A DNA stretch of 64,000 bases, from NCBI RefSeq assembly GCF_018129965.1, contig NZ_JAFCKW010000005.1, positions 246,088-310,087 on the forward strand, in the 5' to 3' direction. Under the pieces are notes generated by a model. That model ran no database searches. It saw only the letters and a program-made list of their open reading frames with translations, and was not told the origin of the DNA. The number at the start of each line of letters is the position of its first letter. Positions within the stretch are counted from its first letter, which is position 1. Source of the DNA: Bradyrhizobium diazoefficiens. Lineage in GTDB: Bacteria > Pseudomonadota > Alphaproteobacteria > Rhizobiales > Xanthobacteraceae. Positions 44,491-52,084 of this stretch are shown here, in pieces. The translations under genes were made by a program, and so were the position numbers.

Positions 44491-44523
44491 GAACCGGGCG
44501 GGATCGCCGATGAAACGGGCGGG
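44491..44523. promoter_or_regulatory. Candidate LytTR-type direct repeat
   Basis: GAACCGGGCGGG (44491-44502) and GAAACGGGCGGG (44512-44523) form an 11/12-identical direct repeat with a period of 21 bases, the spacing expected for a LytTR dimer on one DNA face. It lies in the divergent region between the autotransporter and the sensor kinase, 104 bases from the former's start and 55 from the latter's. The high GC content makes chance similarity possible. Confidence 0.3.
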
Positions 44524-44578
44524 TCCATGGGGACAAGGCGGCCGGGCGGCGATATCTTCCGGGGCCTGAAGGGGGTAC

Positions 44579-45661
44579 ATGATCGGGATGCGCTTGATCG
44601 ATCGGCTGAACGTGACGGGAGACCGGAGCTCCTGGCTTCTCCGACTTGGTGGCATGTGCCTGCTGACGGCGCTCGGCACGCTCGTGCGCATGGCCCATTT
44701 CCAGGATTTCCCGCGCGCCTTCGTGATCAGCGTTCTGGTCGATCCGCTGACGCTGCCGATCGTGCTCGCGCTGCGGCCGGTGGCCTTGCGGCGGCATTTC
44801 GAGTCCGGCGTCCAGGTGTTGTGGATCTTTCTCCTCAACGGCCTGCTGTGTATCGCCGCCGCGTTTATGCTGACCTGCTGGGTCAGGCTGGTGACCGGCA
44901 TGACCGGCTGGTCGGTTCCGAACTGGGGAACGCTGCAGTCGTGGGCGGTGCCGTGGATCTATTATTGCATCGTGTTCGCGGGCTGGCGGTTCGCACAATT
45001 CTGGAGCGCGGCGGAGCTTGCGGTGCATGGCGAGAAGCAGCGCGCGGCCGCGGCGGAAGCCGAAGCGCTCAAGGCCGAGCTTCGCCACCTCAGGAATCAG
45101 CTCGACCCGCATTTCCTGTTCAACGCGCTGAACGGGATTATCGTCGAGATCCAGGATCACCCGGATGCGGCTGTGGGCATGGTGCGCGAGCTCGCAGCTT
45201 ATTTGCGCTATTCGCTCGACCAGCGCGACCGGACCGTGACCTCGGTCGCATCGGTGTTCGATGTGGCGCGCTCCTACCTCGAATTGCAGAAGGCCCGTTT
45301 TGGTGCCGAGCTCGACTACACCTTGGTCACGGACGAGCCGTCGCGTCGCTGGATGGCTCCGAGCTTTCTGCTGCAGCCGCTGGTGGAGAACGCGGTGAAG
45401 CACGGCCTGAAGACGGGCCAGACACCCGTGGAGATCGCGATCGAAGCGGAGGCGAACGAGGCGCAGTTGCAGATCCGTGTATCGAGTCCCGGCGTGCTCA
45501 GGCCCGACTGGGAGCGCGCCGGCGATCCCGGCGTGGGCCTGTCGGTCCTGAGCAGGCGCCTGCAATTGCATTATCCCGACCGGCACGACTTCATCCTTCG
45601 CCAGATCGGCGAGCGCGTGGTCGCCACATTGCGACTGAGGGGGGAGCCGTGCTCCGTGTAG
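44579..45661 (+). CDS. LytS-type sensor histidine kinase
   Basis: This 360-residue membrane kinase has about four transmembrane helices in the first ~135 residues (e.g. VQVLWIFLLNGLLCIAAAFML), with no extracytoplasmic sensor domain of note. The His_kinase domain has the phospho-acceptor motif LDPHFLFNALNGI (His ~178), and the ATP-binding module has LLQPLVENAVKHGLKTG (N box) and PGVGLSVLSRRLQLHYPD (G box). It overlaps the response-regulator gene by 13 bases, so the pair is co-translated. Confidence 0.93.
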   Translation: MIGMRLIDRLNVTGDRSSWLLRLGGMCLLTALGTLVRMAHFQDFPRAFVISVLVDPLTLPIVLALRPVALRRHFESGVQVLWIFLLNGLLCIAAAFMLTCWVRLVTGMTGWSVPNWGTLQSWAVPWIYYCIVFAGWRFAQFWSAAELAVHGEKQRAAAAEAEALKAELRHLRNQLDPHFLFNALNGIIVEIQDHPDAAVGMVRELAAYLRYSLDQRDRTVTSVASVFDVARSYLELQKARFGAELDYTLVTDEPSRRWMAPSFLLQPLVENAVKHGLKTGQTPVEIAIEAEANEAQLQIRVSSPGVLRPDWERAGDPGVGLSVLSRRLQLHYPDRHDFILRQIGERVVATLRLRGEPCSV

Positions 45662-46407
45662 CCATCGTCGACGACGAAGCGCTGGCCCGGCGGGGCATGC
45701 GGCGACTGCTCGAGAAGCACGAGCAGATCAAGGTGATCGGCGAGGCCGCCTCGGCCAAGCCGGCCGTCGATCTGATCCGCGCCGAAAGGCCCGACGCCGT
45801 GTTCCTCGATATCGAGATGCACGGCGAAAGCGGCTTCGATGTCCTGCGGGATCTCGAGAACGCGCCCGACGTCGTCTTCGTCACCGCCCATGATCGCTAT
45901 GCGGTCAAAGCCTATGATTTCTCCGTGCTCGACTATCTCCTGAAGCCGGTCGATCCGGAGCGTCTGGCGGCGGCGATCGCCAAACTGGAATCGGCGCGAG
46001 CCGCAAGGCAGGCCCTGCTCAAGAGCCAGACGCCGACCTTGCGGCTAAGGACCGGGGCACGGACGGTGATCCAGCGGATCGATGCCGTCGCGGCCATGCG
46101 GGCCGACGGCGACTATACCCGCGTGTTCGTGGCCAACGGCCCACCCATCCTGGTCAACCAATCGCTCGGCAAATGCGAGGCACAGGTGCCCGCGCCGCCC
46201 TTTCTGCGGATTCATCGCTCCCTGATCGTCAACATGGACAGGCTACGCGAAATCGAGACGATCGATCGCGATACCGTGCGGCTCAGGCTCGACGGCTGCG
46301 CCGAGGTGTTCGTGGTGGGGCGCACGACCGCTGCCCGGATCCGGAAGCTCTATCCGGGACTGCCGCGTCAAAGGCCTGCCGCCGCGGTCGATCGCCACCA
46401 ACTCTGA
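45649..46407 (+). CDS. LytTR-family response regulator
   Basis: This 252-residue partner of the upstream kinase starts at a GTG inside the end of the kinase gene (GGGGAG upstream). The receiver domain (~1-120) has the acidic pair in VAIVDDEALARRGM, phospho-Asp in AVFLDIEMHGESGFD (~54), Thr in VVFVTAHDRYAVKAYDF and Lys in LDYLLKPVDPERL. The LytTR DNA-binding domain spans ~140-240 (VAAMRADGDYTRVFVANG, LRIHRSLIVNMDRLREIE, RLDGCAEVFVVGRT). Likely targets are the divergent autotransporter and its own operon. Confidence 0.95.
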   Translation: MLRVAIVDDEALARRGMRRLLEKHEQIKVIGEAASAKPAVDLIRAERPDAVFLDIEMHGESGFDVLRDLENAPDVVFVTAHDRYAVKAYDFSVLDYLLKPVDPERLAAAIAKLESARAARQALLKSQTPTLRLRTGARTVIQRIDAVAAMRADGDYTRVFVANGPPILVNQSLGKCEAQVPAPPFLRIHRSLIVNMDRLREIETIDRDTVRLRLDGCAEVFVVGRTTAARIRKLYPGLPRQRPAAAVDRHQL

Positions 46408-46513
46408 TCTGGCCTGTGCCGAACGGTGCTTGCCCGGCAGCGGGAGTTCGCCGAAAGTCATTCAGGCCGTGGCGTGTCGCGGCCGGGCAGGGACCCAAGG
46501 CGAGGCGGCTTTC

Positions 46514-47392
46514 ATGACATCAGGCAAAACCATCATCACCTGCGCGATCACGGGCAATCTGACCAAGCCCGAGCAGTCGCCCTATCTGCCCATCACGCCC
46601 GAGCAGATATCGACCTCTGCGCTGGAGGCGGCCGAAGCCGGCGCCGCCATCGCTCACATCCACGTGCGCGATCCCGCCACAGGGCGGCCTTCCATGTCGA
46701 TCGACCTCTACCGCGAGGTGGTCGAACTGATCCGCGCCCGCAACAAGAGCCTCGTCATCAACCTCACCACCGGTCCCGGCGGACGGTTCGTGCCCTCGGT
46801 CGAGGATCCCCGCGTCGCCGGTCCCGGCACCACGCTGCTGCCCCCCGAAAAGCGCGTCGAGCATATCGAACTGCTCAAGCCCGACATCTGCACGCTCGAT
46901 CTGAACACCATGAATTCCGGCGGCGAGGTCGTGATCAACACGCCGCGCAACGTCCGCATCATGGCCGAGCGGATGAAGGCGGCGGGCGTGCTGCCGGAAA
47001 TCGAGCTGTTCGATTCCGGCGATTGCCATCTGGCGCGCGACCTGTTCGCCGACGGCACGCTGAAGGGCCCCGGCCTGTTTTCGCTCGTGCTCGGGGTGAA
47101 ATACGGCTTCTCCGCCACGCCGGAGACGATGTTCTATGCCCGCAGCCTGCTGCCGGCGGGCGCAATCTGGTCCGGCTTCGGCATCGGCCGCGCCGAATTC
47201 CCGATGGTGGCGCAGGCCTGGTTGCTGGGCGGCCACGTTCGCGTCGGCATGGAGGACAATCTCTATATGTCGAGGGGCGTGCTGGCGAAGACCAATGCCG
47301 AACTGGTCGCGCATGCGGCGGATATCTTGAAGAGTCTGGGCGCGGGCGTTGCCACCGCGGCCGAGGCGCGTGCGATGCTGGGGCTTGGCTGA
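46514..47392 (+). CDS. BKACE-family beta-keto acid cleavage enzyme (DUF849)
   Basis: This 292-residue TIM-barrel, zinc-dependent enzyme belongs to the family that condenses a beta-keto acid with acetyl-CoA and cleaves it to acetoacetate and a new acyl-CoA. The ATG at 46514 begins the family N-terminus TIITCAITGNLTKPEQSPYL. The metal-binding HIH is in IAHIHVRDPATGRPSM (~47-62). Others are TTGPGGRFVPSVEDPRVAGP, ICTLDLNTMNSGG, IELFDSGDCHLARDL and VRVGMEDNLYMSRGVLAKTN near the end, all family hallmarks. Substrate specificity cannot be assigned. It is a monocistronic-looking gene. Confidence 0.93.
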   Translation: MTSGKTIITCAITGNLTKPEQSPYLPITPEQISTSALEAAEAGAAIAHIHVRDPATGRPSMSIDLYREVVELIRARNKSLVINLTTGPGGRFVPSVEDPRVAGPGTTLLPPEKRVEHIELLKPDICTLDLNTMNSGGEVVINTPRNVRIMAERMKAAGVLPEIELFDSGDCHLARDLFADGTLKGPGLFSLVLGVKYGFSATPETMFYARSLLPAGAIWSGFGIGRAEFPMVAQAWLLGGHVRVGMEDNLYMSRGVLAKTNAELVAHAADILKSLGAGVATAAEARAMLGLG

Positions 47393-47547
47393 TCGGCATC
47401 GGATGGATCGTGACGTCGGCAGGACGCAGCCGCAGCCTTATGCGAAGCTTGCGCGCAATCCCCAGACGAACCCTATCCGTACAGATACAGGCTTCCGCTT
47501 CGCGCGCGAGTCAGATTCGATCTCTTCACCGGGTTGGGAGAGAGCGA

Positions 47548-47763
47548 ATGTCGTACACGATCGGGTTTCAGGCCAAGAACCAGAAGGCCGTTCTGGCAAC
47601 CGAGGCGGCAACGGCCAATCAGGCCGTCGCCATCATTGCCGCGCTGCGGCAAAGCGCCGATGAAATAAAGTTCATCCGCTCGCCGCAGGAAGGCGAGATG
47701 GGCATCGAGATGCTGCTCCTGCTCGCCAAGGAAGAGGCCGAGGAGATGCCGCAGCGGGCCTGA
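47548..47763 (+). CDS. Small acidic protein, copy 1 of a tandem pair
   Basis: This 71-residue protein is of unknown family, with no signal peptide or membrane segment. GGGAGAGAG precedes the ATG. It is 48/71 identical without gaps to the product encoded at 47989. The most conserved parts are ATANQA at the middle and the C-terminal QEGEMG plus EMLLLLAKEEAEEMPQRA, the latter a helix with an acidic face. The pattern (short beta strand MSYTIGF, helix, strand IKFIRS, helix) suggests a small alpha/beta fold. Conservation between copies argues that it is a real gene. Confidence 0.65.
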   Translation: MSYTIGFQAKNQKAVLATEAATANQAVAIIAALRQSADEIKFIRSPQEGEMGIEMLLLLAKEEAEEMPQRA

Positions 47764-47988
47764 TCCCGCCCCCGCGATCATACGTCGATCAGAAGCGAAG
47801 CGTGCCTGATTCAACAAGGTGTGGTCACTCCTCGCGCGTCCGGGGACCGCGGCGGCCGTTAGGCTTTTGGAAAGCATGGCGCGAATGAGCCGGTCCTGGC
47901 GGGGGCATTCTCCGTAGCCAACCGGGTTTTCCGATGCCCGCCACTCTGGTCCGATCGGGGATGACCGGATTTCGGCATGGAGCGGGCG

Positions 47989-48204
47989 ATGGCGTATACG
48001 ATCGGATTTCGGTTGAGGGACGATGCGGGCTCTTCGGCTGTGCAGGCGGCGACGGCCAATCAGGCGATCGCAATCGTGGCCGCGCTGATGGAGAGGGTCG
48101 ATGAGATCACGCTCATCAGTTCGGCGCAGGAAGGCGAGATGGGCGTCGAAATGCTGCTGCTGCTCGCCAAGGAAGAAGCCGAGGAAATGCCGCAGCGGGC
48201 ATGA
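47989..48204 (+). CDS. Small acidic protein, copy 2 of a tandem pair
   Basis: This 71-residue paralogue of the preceding small gene starts at ATG 47989, which aligns with the start of copy 1 and has GGAGCGGG just upstream; ATG 47977 is possible. Divergence is concentrated in residues 8-19. The last 29 residues are almost identical to copy 1. The DNA similarity continues about 50 bases beyond the stop codons of both copies (ATCCCGC, then GATCAGAAGCGAAGC). The copies therefore arose by duplication of a unit including 3' flanking DNA, with a 441-base offset. Confidence 0.65.
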   Translation: MAYTIGFRLRDDAGSSAVQAATANQAIAIVAALMERVDEITLISSAQEGEMGVEMLLLLAKEEAEEMPQRA

Positions 48205-48303
48205 TCCCGCTCCCGCGATCACACTTCGATCAGAAGCGAAGCATGCTGGCTGCGACATGATGTAGTCAGGCGTCACTCCCGCTTTAACCGAAGGTGACCC
48301 GCC

Positions 48304-48696
48304 ATGAAGCGCGAAGCGCTCCGCGTCGAGCCGATCTCGTCCTTTCTCGACCGTCGCAACGCGCCGGTTTCGCCGGTGACGCGCGCCGGCAACATGATTT
48401 TCGTCGCCGGCCTGCCGCCGTTCGACCCGGAGACGGGCGAGATCGCGGAGGTGCCGATCGAGCGGCAGAGCGAGATCGTCATGGAGCAGATGAAGCTGTG
48501 CCTGGAGACGGCCGGCGCCAGCCTCGACAACGTCATGAAGTGCAACGTCTACTGCACCACGACCAGGCATTTCGCCGCGTTCAACGCGGTCTATGCGCGT
48601 TACTTTCCGGCCGATCCGCCGGCGCGGATCTTCGTCTGCACACCGGAATGGTTCGGCCCGTTCGACGTCGAGGTCGACTGCATCGCGATGGTGTAA
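48304..48696 (+). CDS. RidA family (YjgF/YER057c/UK114) protein
   Basis: This 130-residue protein has the RidA fold. Family text: APVSPVTRAGNMIFVAGLPP, DPETGEIAEVPIERQSEIVM, QMKLCLETAGASLDNVMKCN and ADPPARIFVCTPEW, which carries the Arg that contacts the imine or carboxylate substrate. Related enzymes deaminate enamine/imine intermediates or act on specific catabolic amides. The start 48304 follows CCGAAGGTGA. It lies just after the duplicated small genes and before an outer-membrane protein, with no obvious pathway partners. Confidence 0.9.
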   Translation: MKREALRVEPISSFLDRRNAPVSPVTRAGNMIFVAGLPPFDPETGEIAEVPIERQSEIVMEQMKLCLETAGASLDNVMKCNVYCTTTRHFAAFNAVYARYFPADPPARIFVCTPEWFGPFDVEVDCIAMV

Positions 48697-48883
48697 GGGG
48701 CGCCTAGCGTCCGACCATGAGTCTTGGCGCGTCCCGCATATTGCAGATCGGCAACACTTTCCATCGCGATACGGACGCTCCTCCGGACGAATGACGCGCC
48801 AGGCGCGCGTTGCTCCTAATCGTCATCCACCGGTTATCTGCTCGCGCCCTGCGCGGGTCGAACGATGGAAAGGCGAATCCCGG

Positions 48884-49747
48884 ATGATGTCTTGTCGAAT
48901 TCCCCTCAGGCAGCCGCTGGCGTGGCTTGTCGCATTAGCGTCCCTTTTTTCCGCCGCTCTTGCCGGTGCTCGCGCCGCGGACATCGCCCCGCATGATGTG
49001 AAGGCACCGGCCGCGGCGACGAGTGCGGTGTGGAACTGGTCCGGTTTTTATGTCGGCGCCGATGTCGGCGGAGCAAGTCAAGCCGCGGCAAATGGACGTT
49101 CGAATTACTTCCAGCAGGGAGCTATCGCAAGCAATCTGCAGTCACAGGCGCCGTCATCTTCGGGCGTCATCGGCGGCTTTCATCTCGGATACAATTGGCA
49201 GCTCTCGCATTGGGTTCTGGGCGTGGAGGGTGATTTCCAGTGGACGCAGGCCAGGTCCTCTTTCTGCCGCGAAACCGATGACGGTCCCCCCTGTCGTGAC
49301 GATGGCCGAGGGTTTGTCGATGTCCAGAACCAGATCAGGGGTATTGGAACCGTGCGCGGGCGCCTCGGTTACGCGTTTGACCGGGTTCTGGTTTACGGTA
49401 CCGGCGGCGTCGCCTTCGCTGATCTGCGCGACACCATAACGCTGGATTGTCGGGTCGCAGGGTGCGGCAGCTCCGGCAGTGAAAATCTGACGGCGATGAA
49501 GTTCTCCACCGTCAAGAGCGGCTGGGTGGCAGGCGTCGGTGCTGAACTGATGCTGTCGCAGAACTGGATCGTGCGGTCAGAATATCTGCATGTCGACGTC
49601 GGTTCGGTCTCCGAGACGCTCAATCTGGCTTCCGTAAACTGCGCCGGCGGCGGGCCGTGCGGCGCATCGTGGTCCCGCAGCCAGCACTACGACATCGGAC
49701 GGGTCGGCTTCAGCTACAAGTTCGGCGGCGCCGCGCGGATCGACTGA
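48884..49747 (+). CDS. Omp25/RopB-like outer-membrane beta-barrel protein
   Basis: This 287-residue porin-like 8-stranded barrel is of the type abundant in Rhizobiales. The signal peptide ends near AGARAADI (~32). Family text: VWNWSGFYVGADVGGASQ, GVIGGFHLGYNWQLSHWVLG, GVEGDFQWT, GIGTVRGRLGYAFDRVLVYGTGGVAFADL, KSGWVAGVGAELMLSQNWIV, RSEYLHVDVGS and GRVGFSYKFGG near the C-terminus. Two central cysteine pairs (SFCRETDDGPPCRDD and DCRVAGCGSSG) are unusual and could form loop disulfides. The ATG at 48884 or 48887 gives the signal peptide. An intrinsic terminator follows at 49774. Confidence 0.9.
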   Translation: MMSCRIPLRQPLAWLVALASLFSAALAGARAADIAPHDVKAPAAATSAVWNWSGFYVGADVGGASQAAANGRSNYFQQGAIASNLQSQAPSSSGVIGGFHLGYNWQLSHWVLGVEGDFQWTQARSSFCRETDDGPPCRDDGRGFVDVQNQIRGIGTVRGRLGYAFDRVLVYGTGGVAFADLRDTITLDCRVAGCGSSGSENLTAMKFSTVKSGWVAGVGAELMLSQNWIVRSEYLHVDVGSVSETLNLASVNCAGGGPCGASWSRSQHYDIGRVGFSYKFGGAARID

Positions 49748-49773
49748 CCGCGCGGAAAATTCATCCCAACTCA

Positions 49774-49799
49774 GCCCGGCCTTCGGCCGGGCCTTTTTT
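49774..49799 (+). terminator. Intrinsic terminator after the Omp25-like gene
   Basis: A perfect 8-bp stem GCCCGGCC/GGCCGGGC (49774-49781 and 49785-49792) with a three-base TTC loop is followed by C and six T residues. It lies 27 bases past the stop codon and 20 bases before the 3' end of the convergent TetR gene. Confidence 0.9.
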
Positions 49800-49818
49800 C
49801 GACGTCCGGGCAATCGCG

Positions 49819-50481
49819 TTAGCGCGCAGCAACCTTCGGCGCTGCCTTCGTCTCCGTCCGTCCCTGCGTCAGCGCCATCGTCGCCACGCTGACGACGCGC
49901 GCGACCACGTCCTCGACGTCGTCGAGATCGCATTGGCCTTCCGACAGCTTCGTCAGCCGCTCGCTTTCGCGGATGGTGTGGTGCGCCATGGCGAGCGCGA
50001 AGTTGAGGCCCCAGTAGATATCGACGTCGCTGCGGTCGGGCAGGGCCCGTCGCATCGCGCCGGCGAACTTGCGCAAATGGTCGATCTCGCGGTTCTTGAT
50101 GCGGCGGATCGGCGGCACCGATTCGATCGAGGCGCGGATCATGAAGCGCGCCGCGGTCGAGCGCTGGTTCTCGGGGCCGAGGCAACCGCGCAAGGTGGGG
50201 CCGACCAACGCGCGCAAAATCACCTCGATGGGCGCGCGGCCGCCGCCTTGCTCTTCCGCCGCCTTCAACTCGCGAAGGCGCTCGCGGTTGGTCGCGATCG
50301 AGCGGGTGACGAACAATTCCGCGATCAGCTCGTCCTTCGAGCCGAAATGATAATTCACCGCCGCGAGGTTGACATTGGCCTCCGCGACGATGTCGCGCAG
50401 CGTCACGTCGCCGAAGCCGCGATCGGCGTAGAGCCGTTCGGCAGCGGCGAGAATGGCAGACCTCGTATGATCGCTGGCCAT
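49819..50481 (-). CDS. TetR-family transcriptional regulator
   Basis: This 220-residue regulator has an N-terminal TetR helix-turn-helix (~8-55: [51 protein letters not shown]) and an all-helical ligand-binding domain of the CerR-like TetR_C type, with [13 protein letters not shown] and [20 protein letters not shown]. It is divergent from the acyl-CoA dehydrogenase/phosphotransferase genes with a dyad in the shared region, so it is probably their repressor, with an acyl-CoA as plausible effector. Confidence 0.92.
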   Translation of the reverse strand: MASDHTRSAILAAAERLYADRGFGDVTLRDIVAEANVNLAAVNYHFGSKDELIAELFVTRSIATNRERLRELKAAEEQGGGRAPIEVILRALVGPTLRGCLGPENQRSTAARFMIRASIESVPPIRRIKNREIDHLRKFAGAMRRALPDRSDVDIYWGLNFALAMAHHTIRESERLTKLSEGQCDLDDVEDVVARVVSVATMALTQGRTETKAAPKVAAR

Positions 50482-50509
50482 GGAAGCCCTCTAGGGATGG
50501 GAGTTGCAA

Positions 50510-50540
50510 TTCAAACACTTGTATGAAACTATCGTTTGAA
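50510..50540. promoter_or_regulatory. Candidate TetR operator
   Basis: TTCAAAC (50510-50516) and GTTTGAA (50534-50540) are perfect inverted arms with a 17-base spacer, placed 29 bases upstream of the TetR start and 157 bases upstream of the dehydrogenase start. The overall 31-base span resembles sites of fatty-acid TetR repressors. It sits in a short A/T-rich island likely to include the promoter(s). Confidence 0.5.
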
Positions 50541-50696
50541 GGCCGGAGAAAGTCAATCCGCAATCGCAACCCGTTCGCAACTCGCGAACGTGTTCGGAAG
50601 GCTCGCAAAGGGCGCGCATTCGCGCTTGCGGGCCGCGCGCGGCGGGAGGACAGTCCGGTCAAAACAGCTTTGCAAAGCAAGACCGAGGAGCGTCCC

Positions 50697-51932
50697 ATGG
50701 ATTTCGATCTGTCCCCCAAGCAGAAGGAATGGCTCGACCGCGTGCAGTCGTTCATGACCAAGCACGTGCGCCCGGCGGTGCCGATCTACAACGAGCAGGA
50801 CAAGACCGGCGAGCGCTGGAAGGTCATCCCGATCCTGGAAGACCTGAAGAAGAAGGCGAAGGCCGAAGGCCTCTGGAACATGTTCATGCCGCCGAACGAG
50901 CATGAGGATGACGAATTCCGCGGCGCGGGATTGACCAATCTCGAATACGCGCTGCTGTCGGAGCAGATGGGCCACATCTCCTGGGCCTCGGAGGTCTTCA
51001 ACTGTTCGGCGCCCGACACCGGCAACATGGAAGTGTTCATGCGCTACGGCTCCAAAGAGCAGAAGCGCAAATGGCTGCGTCCGCTGATGGACGGCGAGAT
51101 CCGCTCGGCGTTCCTGATGACGGAACCCGCCGTGGCCTCGTCGGATGCGACCAACATCGAGACCAGCATCGTCCGCGACGGCGACCATTACGTCATCAAC
51201 GGCCGCAAATGGTGGTCGTCCGGCGTCGGCGATCCCCGCTGCAAGATCGCGATCCTGATGGGCAAGACCGACTTCAACGCGGCCAAGCACCAGCAGCAGT
51301 CGCAGATCCTGGTTCCGCTCGACACCCCCGGCATCAAGGTCGAGAAGATGCTTCCCGTGTTCGGCTTCGACGACGCGCCGCACGGCCACGCCCAGGTGTT
51401 GCTCGAGAACGTGCGCGTGCCGAAGGAGAACATCCTGCTCGGCGAGGGCCGCGGCTTCGAGATCGCGCAGGGCCGCCTCGGTCCCGGCCGTATCCATCAC
51501 TGCATGCGCACCATCGGCAAGGCCGAGGAAGCGCTGGAGAAGATGGTCAAGCGCCTGATGTCGCGCACCGCCTTCGGCAAGAAGATCGTCGAGCACTCTG
51601 TGTGGGAGCAGCGCATCGGCGAGGCCCGCACCAACATCGAGATGACGCGTCTGCTTTGTCTGAAGGCCGCCGACATGATGGACAAGGTCGGCAACAAGAC
51701 CGCGCAGGCCGAGATCGCCATGATCAAGGTCGCAGCCCCCAACATGGCGCTGAAGATCATCGACGAGGCGATCCAGGCGTTCGGCGGCGCGGGTGTCTCG
51801 GACGAGGCGGGTCTGGCCAAGGACTACGCCGGCATCCGCACGCTGCGGCTCGCCGACGGTCCGGACGAGGTGCACAATCGCGCCATTGCAAGGCTCGAAG
51901 TTCGGAAGTATGCCAACTCACCCAAGCACTAA
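50697..51932 (+). CDS. Acyl-CoA dehydrogenase (ACAD10/11-type)
   Basis: This 411-residue FAD enzyme catalyses alpha,beta-dehydrogenation of acyl-CoA. ATG 50697 has GAGGAG upstream. The N-terminal helical domain ([20 protein letters not shown]), the FAD/substrate core ([40 protein letters not shown]) and C-terminal helices ([59 protein letters not shown]) are all present. The sequence style ([22 protein letters not shown]) is that of the long-chain ACAD10/11 subgroup, whose partner is the kinase-like protein encoded next. Flavin transfer to ETF is expected. Confidence 0.95.
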   Translation: MDFDLSPKQKEWLDRVQSFMTKHVRPAVPIYNEQDKTGERWKVIPILEDLKKKAKAEGLWNMFMPPNEHEDDEFRGAGLTNLEYALLSEQMGHISWASEVFNCSAPDTGNMEVFMRYGSKEQKRKWLRPLMDGEIRSAFLMTEPAVASSDATNIETSIVRDGDHYVINGRKWWSSGVGDPRCKIAILMGKTDFNAAKHQQQSQILVPLDTPGIKVEKMLPVFGFDDAPHGHAQVLLENVRVPKENILLGEGRGFEIAQGRLGPGRIHHCMRTIGKAEEALEKMVKRLMSRTAFGKKIVEHSVWEQRIGEARTNIEMTRLLCLKAADMMDKVGNKTAQAEIAMIKVAAPNMALKIIDEAIQAFGGAGVSDEAGLAKDYAGIRTLRLADGPDEVHNRAIARLEVRKYANSPKH

Positions 51933-51979
51933 GAGGAGGAAGCGCCGGGCGGCGCTTCCGACGTGAAGAAACGACAGGG

Positions 51980-52045
51980 GCATGATCCGCATCGGGAATG
52001 ACCGCTTGACGCAAGTGCGTCAGCGGTTACCGATTAGGATCATGC
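51980..52045. repeat. Intergenic palindromic repeat
   Basis: GCATGATCC (51980-51988) and GGATCATGC (52037-52045) close a long imperfect hairpin whose inner arms (ATCGG/CCGAT, ACCGC/GCGGT, TGACGCA/TGCGTCA) also pair. The GCATGATCC ends resemble palindromic elements scattered in Bradyrhizobium-type intergenic DNA. Located between two cotranscribed genes, it could attenuate or stabilise the message. Confidence 0.65.
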
Positions 52046-52084
52046 TTCGACCGTCAATGGTCAGGACTGAAGAGGGAGCGTCAC

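Larger units (their letters stand above)
47548..48253 (+). repeat. Tandem duplication of a ~265-bp unit
   Basis: Copy A is 47548-47812 and copy B is 47989-48253. Each includes a 71-codon gene plus ~50 bases of 3' sequence with the shared word CGATCAGAAGCGAAGC. About 176 bases of unrelated or strongly diverged sequence separate them. Synonymous as well as coding differences indicate an old duplication. Confidence 0.8.

Noticed and set aside
48593..48883. Longer N-terminus for the Omp25-like protein
   Set aside because: It would overlap the RidA gene and bury the obvious signal peptide that begins at 48884.
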